Of a DNA stretch of 41,430 bases, positions 22,581-30,180 are shown in pieces (within the stretch, counting starts at the first letter, position 1; each line of letters starts with the position of its first letter). The DNA comes from a virus. The notes below the pieces were generated by a model that did not search any database, was not told the origin of the DNA, and saw only the letters and a program-made list of their open reading frames with translations. A program made the position numbers and the translations under genes. Location: IMG/VR virus record IMGVR_UViG_3300024518_005412, positions 1 to 41,430 of that record; one strand, 5' to 3'.

Positions 22581-22799
22581 ATGAAAGGGGATTGTTTTTT
22601 GGAAAAAAGAGTGAAGGAATTAGTTGATGAGATGATTTCAGACATGGAGTCCAGAAGAAATCCATTCATTGATTCCATCCCTGCAATCGCAATGGCCGAC
22701 ATTTCCTATCTGGTCAAATGCATCGCAATAGAAAGAGCAGCGACTGAGAAATACGGACAGCTTCTCAAAAGAATAGTGACAATTCTAGAATCAAAATGA
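22581..22799 (+). CDS. Small unknown helical protein
   Basis: A 72-residue protein from ATG 22581. A TTG at 22599 is also possible because GAAAGGGG, the phage's common ribosome site, lies at 22583-22590. Helical, acidic, with a long leucine-rich end (YGQLLKRIVTILESK). First gene of the recombination operon; its stop overlaps ATG 22796. No family recognised. Confidence 0.5.
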   Translation: MKGDCFLEKRVKELVDEMISDMESRRNPFIDSIPAIAMADISYLVKCIAIERAATEKYGQLLKRIVTILESK

Positions 22800-23608
22800 C
22801 AGACCTAACCCACATCTCAATCAGCCAGTATGGGACTTGGACACGTTGCAGACAGCAATGGTTCAACCGTTATGTGTTGGGTGAAAAACTACCCCCTGGG
22901 ATTGCAGCCCACATTGGCTCTGGCGTGCATGGTGGCGTTGAGTTTGATTTGAAAGATAAAGTGTTTTCTGGTGTTGATAAACCATTGGAAGATGTATTGG
23001 ATGCAGCCTCAACTTCATATGATGAGCGATTGAAAAAGGGCGGTGTTTTCTTCAATCGTGAAGATGCAACCAAGGCCCAAAAGATAATGGGGGCAGGTAA
23101 AGACCAAACCATTGCATTGACCAAAGCTTGGCATGCTGACTTGGCCCCAACGATTCAGCCGGTATTGGTTGAAAAGAAGATTGATTTTCTGCCAGATGGG
23201 TTGGATGTTCCATTGCTTGGAATCATTGATTGCCTAGATGCCAATCACGTCATTCGAGACACCAAAACAAGCAAATCGAAATGGAACCAAGCCAAGGCTG
23301 ACAAGGAATTGCAGCCCCCCCTATATCGCGAGCTTGTTAAAATGGAGACGGGAAAATATCCAGACAAATTCGTGTATGATGTATTGGTCAAAACCAAAGA
23401 CCCATACTGTCAGCAAATCGAGACCACCAGGGATGATGATGATTTTCGGATCTTGATTATGAAACTGAATCTGATGATTAAAGAAATCGATTCTGGCAAC
23501 ATTGGACCGGCTGCATCCGATGCATGGAATTGTTCCCCCAATTGGTGTGGATGGTGGGGCAGTTGTGAATGGATACCGGACAGGCTTAGGAGGTTGCCGA
23601 ATGTCTAA
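22796..23608 (+). CDS. RecB-like PD-(D/E)XK exonuclease
   Basis: A 270-residue nuclease of the Cas4/RecB group. N-terminal SISQYGTWTRCRQQWFNRYV and GSGVHGGVEF (His45 region) match the family's first motifs. GIIDCLD (Asp145), RDTKTSK (Asp155, Lys157) and LQPPLYREL (Gln173) are motifs II, III and QhXXY. Cys18 plus the C-terminal cluster NCSPNWCGWWGSC could bind an iron-sulfur cluster as in Cas4 and AddB. Likely digests DNA ends for phage recombination together with the gene at 24551. Confidence 0.8.
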   Translation: MTDLTHISISQYGTWTRCRQQWFNRYVLGEKLPPGIAAHIGSGVHGGVEFDLKDKVFSGVDKPLEDVLDAASTSYDERLKKGGVFFNREDATKAQKIMGAGKDQTIALTKAWHADLAPTIQPVLVEKKIDFLPDGLDVPLLGIIDCLDANHVIRDTKTSKSKWNQAKADKELQPPLYRELVKMETGKYPDKFVYDVLVKTKDPYCQQIETTRDDDDFRILIMKLNLMIKEIDSGNIGPAASDAWNCSPNWCGWWGSCEWIPDRLRRLPNV

Positions 23609-23810
23609 AGAATTGAAATGGTATATTCTGGGGGTAATAGTTGGGATCGCTTCTTGCTGTATAACCTATTTCACATCAACCAGACCAGATTGGAATGAAC
23701 GCCTACTAGACGTTCAACAGGAACTCTGCGTTGAGAAACGGCCAGATGGTGAAACCGAGAAGCATACAAAGATGAGGTGTGAACTTTTGCGATTGAGGCA
23801 AGACAGATGA
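23601..23810 (+). CDS. Small membrane protein, paralogue 1
   Basis: A 69-residue protein with AGGAGG before ATG 23601. A membrane helix at about 8-24 (ILGVIVGIASCCITYF), then a soluble tail with ELCVEKRPDGETEKHTKMRC. The tail matches that of the next protein, so the two arose by tandem duplication. Topology suggests an inner-membrane anchor with a conserved LC-x4-RPD-x-ET-x7-RCEL motif. Function unknown. Confidence 0.6.
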   Translation: MSKELKWYILGVIVGIASCCITYFTSTRPDWNERLLDVQQELCVEKRPDGETEKHTKMRCELLRLRQDR

Positions 23811-24046
23811 AGAAACTCATTCGTGAAAACTGGTTACCTATTTTTTCTGTATCTATGATGATTTTGATGTTTGGTTTGTTTGCCGCCTTTGTAATAGACA
23901 CCACCATCGTAGCAAAAGAAGCGAGTGACAAATTTAGAATAGAGATGGCAGAACAAAAGCTCTGCATTGCAGAACGTCCAGATACAGAAACCAAAGAACA
24001 CGCCGAAGCTCGATGTGAGTTGGAGCGATTGAGGAAGGGGGAGTGA
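23807..24046 (+). CDS. Small membrane protein, paralogue 2
   Basis: A 79-residue protein overlapping paralogue 1 by four bases. Membrane helix about 11-31 (IFSVSMMILMFGLFAAFVI), then KLCIAERPDTETKEHAEARC, aligned with the first paralogue. The helices themselves differ, so selection has kept the tail. Possibly they form a heteromer. Function unknown. Confidence 0.6.
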   Translation: MKKLIRENWLPIFSVSMMILMFGLFAAFVIDTTIVAKEASDKFRIEMAEQKLCIAERPDTETKEHAEARCELERLRKGE

Positions 24047-24267
24047 TGAAAACCTACACGGACATTCCAGGAACGAAGTTGACTGTCGAGGTTGACGAGT
24101 ATGAGGACAACCGAGCCAGGGTAAAACTTTTCACTTCCGACGAGTGTGTTTTGAATATCTGCCGTATGGGGTCGTTCTCTGCGTTGAATGCTGCCGCCGC
24201 CAGTCTTTGTCGAATGGTTGAGCACCTAGAAGACATGGCTAGGGATGTCGCTGAGAAGGGGGAGTGA
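24046..24267 (+). CDS. Unknown small protein
   Basis: A 73-residue protein from ATG 24046, overlapping the previous stop (TGATG). Beta-rich first half (LTVEVDEYEDNRARVKLFT), helical second half. No family recognised. Confidence 0.5.
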   Translation: MKTYTDIPGTKLTVEVDEYEDNRARVKLFTSDECVLNICRMGSFSALNAAAASLCRMVEHLEDMARDVAEKGE

Positions 24268-24554
24268 TGAAGATTGAACCAAGGATTGAAGGCGGTCTTG
24301 CGTGTTGTAGACTTGATTGTGAATCGAGCACAAAAAATGAGTGGGGTTATGGATGCTCACACGATGCGCACAACCTGTGCGCCCAGTGGTACAAATCAGA
24401 ACTGCACAAGATGAGAATCAAAGCAGACGAGGCTGCGACTCTGTTGTCTACTGAATGTGATGATTGCAGAAGCGGAATAGAGTCAGAACAACTAGCCGCT
24501 GAGATAAAAGAACTCAAAAAAGAAGTCGAGAGACTAAGAAAGGGTAGCAAATGA
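24267..24554 (+). CDS. Cys-rich small protein with C-terminal coiled coil
   Basis: A 95-residue protein, overlapping the previous stop. The N-terminal half has Cys residues and His (ACCRLDCESS, YGCSHDAHNLCAQWY), probably metal-binding, with another CDDC further on. The C-terminus is a short coiled coil ending KEVERLRKGSK, like the ends of the paralogues upstream. Unknown function. Confidence 0.5.
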   Translation: MKIEPRIEGGLACCRLDCESSTKNEWGYGCSHDAHNLCAQWYKSELHKMRIKADEAATLLSTECDDCRSGIESEQLAAEIKELKKEVERLRKGSK

Positions 24555-25498
24555 ACGACTACAAAAACATTGAGGTGGCCACCACTGACAGCCTGGCAAA
24601 GAACAAACAGGAAATGTCTATGTCCACCCCCGGTGGTTCTGGCTCTGCAATGGAAAACGTATCAGTGGCCCGTGAAGTGAGCGAAGTGCAAGCAGCGCTT
24701 GTGGTTGCTCAGCATCGACCCAGAAACGAATTGAAAGCCATTGCTTCAATCGCTAAGACTTGCGCCAGAGTTGGGTTTGCTGAAAATGCAGAGTTTGCAT
24801 ATAGACGTGGTGGAAACATGATCATTGGCCCAACCATCAGACTCTTGGAAGCCATTGCTACCAAATGGGGCAACCTTGATTTTGGATTCAAGGTAGTGCG
24901 ACAGACCGCAACTGAGACGGAAGTTGAAGCCTATGCTTGGGACTTGGAGAACAACACAAAGGTCAGAAAGTGCTTTGCCGTTCAACACGTGAGAGAGAAG
25001 CGCGGTGGTAACGTTGCACTGACCTCAGACCGGGATAAGTATGAATTGATTGCGAACATGTCTCAGCGTAGGGTCAGGGCCTGCCTGGAGTCAATCATTC
25101 CAAGGGATGTCATTGATGAAGCACGCGAGCAATGCAAAAAAACGATGGAAAGTGGTGAAGTTCCTTTTGAGGATACAGTGAGAGATCTCACGATTGCATT
25201 TGAAAAGGTTGGTGTCACCATCGACATGTTAGAGCAAAGGTTGCAACACCCACTGTCTGCAATGGTACCGCAACAGCTGCCTGACTTGCGTTCAATATAC
25301 AACTCTCTCAAAACTGGCATGGGCAAACGTGAAGACTATTTTGAGTTTTCACAGTTCTCAACTGAGGTTGCATCGGAAGAGACCAAAGGTGAACCCACAA
25401 AGGCTGAGAAGCCAAGCAAGAAAGCCAGCACCCCAAAGGAAAAGAAAAAGGATGCAGGCGGGCCGGGTGAACAAAAGGGGTTGGATTACAATGACTGA
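24551..25498 (+). CDS. Phage recombination protein, single-strand-annealing-like
   Basis: A 315-residue protein of a type common in phage genomes: REVSEVQAALVVAQHRPR (about 38-55), YRRGGNMIIGPTIRLLEAIA (about 83-102), EVEAYAWDLENNT and QHVREKRGG, then a Lys/Pro-rich tail. From memory these are annotated as RecT- or Sak-like or as conserved hypotheticals. Position just after a RecB-like exonuclease fits an exonuclease plus annealing-protein pair. The tail may recruit single-strand-binding protein. The assignment to a named annealing family is inference. Confidence 0.55.
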   Translation: MNDYKNIEVATTDSLAKNKQEMSMSTPGGSGSAMENVSVAREVSEVQAALVVAQHRPRNELKAIASIAKTCARVGFAENAEFAYRRGGNMIIGPTIRLLEAIATKWGNLDFGFKVVRQTATETEVEAYAWDLENNTKVRKCFAVQHVREKRGGNVALTSDRDKYELIANMSQRRVRACLESIIPRDVIDEAREQCKKTMESGEVPFEDTVRDLTIAFEKVGVTIDMLEQRLQHPLSAMVPQQLPDLRSIYNSLKTGMGKREDYFEFSQFSTEVASEETKGEPTKAEKPSKKASTPKEKKKDAGGPGEQKGLDYND

Positions 25499-25706
25499 CC
25501 AAGAAACACAGCACGCAATTGAATCACTGGAAAATCTATTGGACTACATGCAATGTGAGGCTGAGAAGTTCAGTGGGCAACCAGAAGCTTTTGCAAAGGC
25601 GTTAACTTCCGTGCTGGCCAAGTTTGTTGCAAAGAACATGGTTGGCATTGAAGAGAATGCGAAGCGGATTCAACAACTAGAAAAAGGAGCAAACAATGGG
25701 AAGTAA
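25491..25706 (+). CDS. Small helical protein
   Basis: A 71-residue acidic, helical protein overlapping the previous stop by eight bases. Starts MTDQETQHAIESLENLLDYM and ends in a coiled coil (IEENAKRIQQLEKG). No family recognised. Confidence 0.5.
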   Translation: MTDQETQHAIESLENLLDYMQCEAEKFSGQPEAFAKALTSVLAKFVAKNMVGIEENAKRIQQLEKGANNGK

Positions 25707-25842
25707 TCAAATAGAAAAACTGGCAGAATTCATCATGTCGGAGGTCGATGGTGAGCCTTCTAAAAGCGAGGGGGCTGGTGATTGCGCGATAAGAATCATT
25801 AAAGATTTGACTGAGCGCATTGAAGAGTTGGAGAAGAAATAG
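25696..25842 (+). CDS. Very small acidic protein
   Basis: A 48-residue protein from ATG 25696, with AAAAGGAG at good spacing and an 11-base overlap with the gene before. MGSNQIEKLAEFIMSEV and a helical end ERIEELEKK. Its stop TAG overlaps GTG 25842, supporting translation. Unknown function. Confidence 0.5.
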   Translation: MGSNQIEKLAEFIMSEVDGEPSKSEGAGDCAIRIIKDLTERIEELEKK

Positions 25843-26384
25843 TGTCAACTTTTTTCACAGCTGATTTACATTTGTTCCATAGGAACATATTGGATTATTG
25901 TTCCCGCACTAGACCATTTGAGAACATCGACAAAATGCACGATGCCATCAAGGATGGGTGGAATAGATATGTTGGCAAACATGATGAGGTGTGGATTCTA
26001 GGTGATTTGACGCTACTGGGTAGCGAACATCTTCAAAAGGTCGGAAACGTTGTTCAGCAATTGAATGGGAAGAAACATTTTGTAATGGGAAATCACGACC
26101 GGATGCGACCCGAACACTACAAGGATATAGGATTTGAAACGGTCCACTATCCTTATGTAACCAGTGACTACCCACATTGTAATTTGGCGCACGACCCAGC
26201 CGTTGCATCAAACATGGTGTGGAACCCAGTTTTGCTGTGTGGCCACGTCCATGACCTTTGGAAAGAAATGAAAACCGAACGCGGTCATACTATCATCAAT
26301 GTTGGACTGGATGCGCGGGACTTCGAACCAGTTAGAGATGAGGACATCTATAAGATAATAGAGATGAATACTCTAAAGAAATAA
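25842..26384 (+). CDS. Calcineurin-type metallophosphoesterase
   Basis: A 180-residue enzyme starting at GTG 25842. It has the dimetal motifs: Asp8 and His10 in FTADLHLFH, Asp55 in ILGDLT, Asn84-His85-Asp86 in MGNHDR, and late His residues in LAHDP and LCGHVHD. Such phage enzymes act as phosphodiesterases or nucleotide phosphatases; the substrate cannot be told. Last gene before a strong terminator. Confidence 0.8.
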   Translation: MSTFFTADLHLFHRNILDYCSRTRPFENIDKMHDAIKDGWNRYVGKHDEVWILGDLTLLGSEHLQKVGNVVQQLNGKKHFVMGNHDRMRPEHYKDIGFETVHYPYVTSDYPHCNLAHDPAVASNMVWNPVLLCGHVHDLWKEMKTERGHTIINVGLDARDFEPVRDEDIYKIIEMNTLKK

Positions 26385-26389
26385 CCCTT

Positions 26390-26442
26390 GGGCGGGCCGG
26401 GTTTTTTGATTGGTCTCATCTTCCCCTGGCCCGCCCTTTTTT
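26390..26442 (+). terminator. Rho-independent terminator
   Basis: Stem GGGCGGGCC (26390-26398) with GGCCCGCCC (26428-26436), a 29-base loop, then six T (26437-26442). Ends the recombination operon. Confidence 0.75.
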
Positions 26443-26453
26443 GAAAGGAAAGA

Positions 26454-26795
26454 ATGATGGGAAAATCAGAAACAATGGGTCCGTATTACAGATTGCCTTT
26501 TGACTACTATCAAAAAGAGAATGTGATGAAGGCCGGTGCATTGGCTGCAATGTGCAACGAGTATTTGATGGCGGTAACTCAAGTATCCGGTGGTGGAGAA
26601 GGTTGGATTCCTAGAGGAATATGGAACGCGCCAGACATTTGGTGCTGGCTGGGGGCTGCAAGAGACCTTTTCGAAAGGGATAGATTGGAGGAATCCATGG
26701 ATGCAGCAATTGAGCACAGGTTAGTAGAGATGAAAAAACATTATGGGTTCCCCATGATCCGATCAGTCACTTTCAATCTCAAGGATGATGATTAG
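26454..26795 (+). CDS. Unknown protein
   Basis: A 113-residue protein with AAAGGAAAG before ATG 26454 (ATG 26457 also possible). Aromatic N-terminal half (GPYYRLPFDYYQKE), Gly-rich centre (VSGGGEGWIPRGIWN), helical C-terminal half. It lies alone between two terminators. No family recognised. Confidence 0.5.
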   Translation: MMGKSETMGPYYRLPFDYYQKENVMKAGALAAMCNEYLMAVTQVSGGGEGWIPRGIWNAPDIWCWLGAARDLFERDRLEESMDAAIEHRLVEMKKHYGFPMIRSVTFNLKDDD

Positions 26796-26804
26796 ACCTT
26801 GTGT

Positions 26805-26838
26805 GGGCGTGCCTGGGAGGGCAAGCCTGGGTGCGCCT
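26805..26838 (+). terminator. Hairpin after the 26454 gene
   Basis: GGGCGTGCC (26805-26813) pairs with GGTGCGCCT (26830-26838) using G-T pairs, followed by CTCTTTTATTT. A probable weaker terminator. The rest of the gap to 27018 holds a small palindrome CACCAT-CCA-ATGGTG and the terminator at 26953. Confidence 0.5.
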
Positions 26839-26952
26839 ACTCTTTTATTTGATTCACCATCCAATGGTGTTAGTGTGATTCTGGTTGGACACAGAAGATA
26901 AGGCTGTGTTGATGATTCAAAAAACAAACTTCCAAAATTCAAATCAAATTGT

Positions 26953-27001
26953 GGGTGCACCTGGGGTCTCTTATCTAGGCCCTGGGTGCACCCTCTTTTT
27001 T
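26953..27001 (+). terminator. Strong hairpin directly before the replisome organiser gene
   Basis: GGGTGCACC (26953-26961) with GGTGCACCC (26985-26993), an extra GGG/CCC pairing inside, then T6 at 26996-27001. It sits 18 bases before ATG 27019, so it may act as an attenuator of that gene rather than only as an end. Confidence 0.65.
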
Positions 27002-27018
27002 GGAGAAAGGGCTTGCCC

Positions 27019-28362
27019 ATGCCTTGGTTGAAACTAGATACAGGTGTGTTCCGAAACCCAGACATTATGGATCTGATTGATGAGACGGGGGGGGTTGGCC
27101 CTTGTGTCTGGATGTTTGCATTGTGCAGCGCAAAAGAGCGGGCCAAGGGTGGTGAACTGAGTGATAAATTCTGGGATGCCAAACACATATCAAGGAATAT
27201 TGCCTTCAACATCGATGAAATCAAAAAGGCAATGAAAGCATGTGAAAGGCTTGGGCTGGTTCAAATTGTCGACGGCCAGCCGTTCATTCCCAACTATGAA
27301 AAACACCAGATTGACCCAACCTCAAACGAGAGAAAACGCCGTTGGAGAGATAAGCAAAAGTCCAAAACAGCCGAAACGGACAAAAAAGAACCAAAGCCGA
27401 TTGAACAGAAAGAATCGGAAAACGAAATCAAACAAAAACAAGGTGTTAGCGAGAAAGGAACTGGGACGGAACTGGGACGGAACGTCTCGTCACAGAACGG
27501 AACGGTAGAGAGTAGAAGAGACTTAAGGAGAAGAGAAGAGAGAGATCCGAAGCGCGCACATGCACCCGCGCACGAGGTAGAAGCACAACATCAAAAACAG
27601 GTACCAGAGCCCACACCCTCAAAGTCTGGAAATCTCAAACCCGAATCAGAAGAAACCAGGGATGCGATACTCAAACACTGGCCCGATGTATCCGAGGAAG
27701 ACGCTAGGGTCTGGGCTGTGAGACTCAGGGCCAATCACAAGCATGTCACCAACCCAGCACCGTTGATTGCCAAGGCAGCCCAACGAAACGATATGGCCAC
27801 GGCTGGCCAGCGCAAGAGACCACACCAGATTGGCCAGTATCTCGATAGTTGGTTTGGCAACGCCAAAGACAAGCCTGACAGCCATGAGGGTTTGACTGAG
27901 GGGCAGATTCACGACCGCAACATGCTCAAAGCCCGCACCGAGGAAGCCAGGGTCAATCTAAAGGGTTTTATCAACAGGCTGAAAGCCCCACTTCTCCCAG
28001 ATGTCTACGGTGAAGAATTGGATAGGATTTACAACGCAGCCCATAATTTCAAGGTTGAGTTTGATGGACGGTTCCGCCGATTCATCGACAAGGCCATTGA
28101 GTTGGGCAACATCCATGTCAGCCAAACTGGGACTATCCAGTGTCAATTTGAGCGTTGCCACAAAAGCGATTTGGATAAAAAGGTTGTGGTTCCTGATGGC
28201 TTTGAGCATCCGTCCATCGAGCGAAACAAAGCAATCCGAAAAGAACAGGCCGAAAGGGAAGCCAGGGATTCAGGGATTGCAGCCCAGCCTGATGACCCAG
28301 ACTTGGCCCAAAAGGTTCAGGATGCTTTGAACGAATACATCGATGCAAAGACGTTGGCCTGA
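27019..28362 (+). CDS. Phage replisome organiser / replication initiator-like
   Basis: A 447-residue protein starting at ATG 27019 with GGAGAAAGG upstream. The N-terminus MPWLKLDTGVFRNPDIMDLI followed by a winged-helix stretch to about residue 95 matches phage replisome-organiser N-domains. About 100-200 is a disordered Lys/Glu/Gln linker. About 200-290 may be a DnaD-like or helicase-loading domain, and the C-terminal part is helical. It should bind the origin and load the DnaB helicase encoded at 31047. The origin may lie within or near this gene. Confidence 0.65.
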   Translation: MPWLKLDTGVFRNPDIMDLIDETGGVGPCVWMFALCSAKERAKGGELSDKFWDAKHISRNIAFNIDEIKKAMKACERLGLVQIVDGQPFIPNYEKHQIDPTSNERKRRWRDKQKSKTAETDKKEPKPIEQKESENEIKQKQGVSEKGTGTELGRNVSSQNGTVESRRDLRRREERDPKRAHAPAHEVEAQHQKQVPEPTPSKSGNLKPESEETRDAILKHWPDVSEEDARVWAVRLRANHKHVTNPAPLIAKAAQRNDMATAGQRKRPHQIGQYLDSWFGNAKDKPDSHEGLTEGQIHDRNMLKARTEEARVNLKGFINRLKAPLLPDVYGEELDRIYNAAHNFKVEFDGRFRRFIDKAIELGNIHVSQTGTIQCQFERCHKSDLDKKVVVPDGFEHPSIERNKAIRKEQAEREARDSGIAAQPDDPDLAQKVQDALNEYIDAKTLA

Positions 28363-28368
28363 ACAATT

Positions 28369-28524
28369 ATGCAATTCCGCACCAAAAGCACCCAAGAATT
28401 GGAATTCATGAGAGACCAAGCCCAGGATAAAAAACGCCAGCTGCAAAGCGACATGGACCGTTTGAAGGCCCTGACTGAGCAACTAGAGGCTGAGTTGGAG
28501 AGACGGAAAAAGGAGACACCATGA
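28369..28524 (+). CDS. Tiny coiled-coil protein
   Basis: A 51-residue protein from ATG 28369, nearly all one helix: MRDQAQDKKRQLQSDMDRLK, then a LEAELERRKKE end. Its stop overlaps ATG 28521, and GGAGA before that ATG lies inside it. Likely a real gene of the operon; function unknown. Confidence 0.5.
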   Translation: MQFRTKSTQELEFMRDQAQDKKRQLQSDMDRLKALTEQLEAELERRKKETP

Positions 28525-28733
28525 GCACGCCACACAAATGCCCGGTATGCGATGGAATGACCACGGTCAAAGGAGATGACGTTTTCACTGGTGGCCCAAT
28601 CGAACAACCCTGTCCGGCCTGCAAGGGGACTGGGGTTGTGTGGGAACCAGTTATTCAATGGGAATTTGAATCAGAGCAACGAGAGGCTGAGGGGCTGGAA
28701 ACACGGTTGGATGGGACAGGGATGGGGAAGTGA
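28521..28733 (+). CDS. DnaJ-like zinc-finger mini-protein
   Basis: A 70-residue protein with two CxxC motifs of the DnaJ central type: CPVCDGMTTV and CPACKGTGVV. Found in many phage early regions; may act as an RNA- or protein-binding zinc ribbon. Overlaps both neighbours. Confidence 0.6.
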   Translation: MSTPHKCPVCDGMTTVKGDDVFTGGPIEQPCPACKGTGVVWEPVIQWEFESEQREAEGLETRLDGTGMGK

Positions 28734-28909
28734 TGTTTGATGTAGCACTGCTTTCGATTGCTATCCTTGCCTGTATTTGTTCGACGGTATTCTTCATCGG
28801 GGCGTATAGGAAAACAACAAAGACTTTCGAAATGTGGGACGAGTTGGACAGGTTGGAGCGCGAGAGAACCGGGAAGCTTGGCCCACCACCATTGTGGACA
28901 TCGCTGTGA
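28733..28909 (+). CDS. Tiny membrane protein
   Basis: A 58-residue protein whose ATG overlaps the previous stop (TGATG). Membrane helix at about 3-23 (DVALLSIAILACICSTVFFI), then a charged tail (WDELDRLERERTGKLG). The overlap with the next start (GTGA) supports it. Confidence 0.5.
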   Translation: MFDVALLSIAILACICSTVFFIGAYRKTTKTFEMWDELDRLERERTGKLGPPPLWTSL

Positions 28910-29169
28910 TAACCCCCAGAAAATGGTGGTTGGTTGGAAAGCACAGGCTGTCCAACGCTGAATTAGAGGCTGAATTTCTAAAGGACCACTATCGCGAAAC
29001 AGGGGCAGTGCCCCACATCCAATCGTCGGAAGAACGAACGGCTGAGATTGAACGCCTTTGGTCCGAGGATAACTATCGCGATCCATTGGTGGACATCGAG
29101 GCAGCGCTTAACATGGGGCCAGCCCCACCCGATTGGGATTACTGGATGGAAAGGTTGAGGTGGAAGTGA
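28906..29169 (+). CDS. Unknown small protein
   Basis: An 87-residue protein from GTG 28906. Basic start (ITPRKWWLVGKHRLSNAEL), then acidic helical sequence and a WDYWMERLRWK end. An upstream extension in the same frame would overlap the membrane protein for long and lacks a ribosome site. No family recognised. Confidence 0.45.
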   Translation: MITPRKWWLVGKHRLSNAELEAEFLKDHYRETGAVPHIQSSEERTAEIERLWSEDNYRDPLVDIEAALNMGPAPPDWDYWMERLRWK

Positions 29170-29387
29170 TGCGCTGGCCCAATATCGCCAAATCGATACA
29201 GGATGGTCAACAGGCGCTCTATTTGGCTGAGAAGTTTCACAGTGAAGCCCCTCAAAAGTTTGGGCAGTGGTTGCACCGAGAACAGCCCAACCTGGATGGT
29301 ATGTCCCCGTGGCAGATGCTGAGACTATCGAGGGGTGAGAAGCTTCTGAGAGTGGTGGAGCGGCAACTGGATGAGGGTTCGTTGTGA
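29169..29387 (+). CDS. MbcA/ParS/Xre-type C-terminal-like mini-protein
   Basis: A 72-residue protein from ATG 29169 overlapping the stop before. QALYLAEKFHSEAPQKFGQW, then NLDGMSPWQMLRLSRGEKLL and a final RQLDEG resemble the toxin-binding domain of MbcA/ParS/Xre antitoxins (DUF2384), where a WL...PN..L.G.SP.ELL....G pattern is typical. No RES-type toxin gene is nearby, so it is either an orphan antitoxin-like phage inhibitor or a look-alike. Confidence 0.4.
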   Translation: MRWPNIAKSIQDGQQALYLAEKFHSEAPQKFGQWLHREQPNLDGMSPWQMLRLSRGEKLLRVVERQLDEGSL

Positions 29388-29812
29388 ACGAACATGAACA
29401 CCAAAAGGCTGTGTTTGAATGGGCTGGCTACATGCTTGGGCGATTTCCCGAGTTGCACACCATGCACGCAATCCCCAACGGTGGTCACAGGGATGTCAGG
29501 GTTGCCCGCAAACTCAAAGCCGAAGGGGTGAAACCAGGTGTCTCAGACATCTGCTGGCCATGCCCTAGGGGTGGATACCATGGGCTCTACCTCGAAATGA
29601 AAAAGGTGGGGGGATACCTCGACAAGGCCGGAACCCAGACCGCCTGGCTGGAATCCATGGCGGCGATGAATTACCGGGCTGTGTGTGCATGGGGTTTTGA
29701 ATCTGCAATCAAGGCTTTGCAGGATTATCTGTTTTTGCCCATGTCCACAGATAAACCCATCGATGAAACTTTTTTAAAATACAAACGCAAAAAAAAGGGT
29801 GGCCCGTTATAG
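29384..29812 (+). CDS. VRR-NUC nuclease
   Basis: A 142-residue protein of the VRR-NUC family: GTG 29384, QKAVFEWAGYML, MHAIPNGGHRD, LKAEGVKPGVSDI with Asp55, LYLEMKK with Glu71 and Lys73, and QTAWLE with Gln85. These give the PD-(D/E)XK core. Phage VRR-NUC proteins are thought to resolve or trim branched DNA in replication and recombination. The tail is Lys-rich. Confidence 0.8.
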   Translation: MNEHEHQKAVFEWAGYMLGRFPELHTMHAIPNGGHRDVRVARKLKAEGVKPGVSDICWPCPRGGYHGLYLEMKKVGGYLDKAGTQTAWLESMAAMNYRAVCAWGFESAIKALQDYLFLPMSTDKPIDETFLKYKRKKKGGPL

Positions 29813-29814
29813 TT
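29789..29814 (+). promoter_or_regulatory. Putative A8-N9-GTTATAGTT promoter
   Basis: A8 at 29789-29796, nine bases, GTTATAGTT at 29806-29814, overlapping the end of the VRR-NUC gene. Directly upstream of the terminator hairpin at 29822. Confidence 0.4.
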
Positions 29815-29821
29815 CTTTCAG

Positions 29822-29877
29822 CCTGCTACGGTCAATCCACTGCCCCCCACAGTCTGACCGTAGCAGGTTGTTTTTAA
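29822..29877 (+). terminator. Long perfect hairpin with T-tract
   Basis: CCTGCTACGGTCA (29822-29834) pairs perfectly with TGACCGTAGCAGG (29855-29867) over 13 bp; the 20-base loop is C-rich. TTGTTTTTAA follows. A clear terminator. Since a promoter-like site ends eight bases before it, the hairpin could also be a ~55-base RNA of its own. Confidence 0.7.
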
Positions 29878-29902
29878 CCTTGGGGGATGAAAGGGGTTGT
29901 CA

Positions 29903-30121
29903 GTGGAAAAACCAGATAAAAACGCCAGTGATGAGCGCGAGGCGATTGTGGCGTATTTGCGTAGGCAGTCACTCAACACAAGAATAGCCAATGAATCCAT
30001 TCGCGAAGATACCACCAATGGGCGTTTGCGAATTACCCACAATGAGACAGCATCGAAAATTTATGATTTTGCTGCAAACGCCGTTGAGAGAGGATTTCAC
30101 TGGGACTTTCCCACTGATTGA
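29903..30121 (+). CDS. Unknown small protein
   Basis: A 72-residue protein from GTG 29903, seven bases after GAAAGGGG (TTG 29897 also possible). Polar, starting VEKPDKNASDEREAIVAYL. A helix pair, then VERGFHWDFPTD. No family recognised. The gap 30122-30180 holds only the next ribosome site. Confidence 0.5.
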   Translation: MEKPDKNASDEREAIVAYLRRQSLNTRIANESIREDTTNGRLRITHNETASKIYDFAANAVERGFHWDFPTD

Positions 30122-30180
30122 TGTGACTAGTTCCGATGTAAATAGTTAGTAAATCGGGGGTTGATTGAAAGGGGTTCCAA

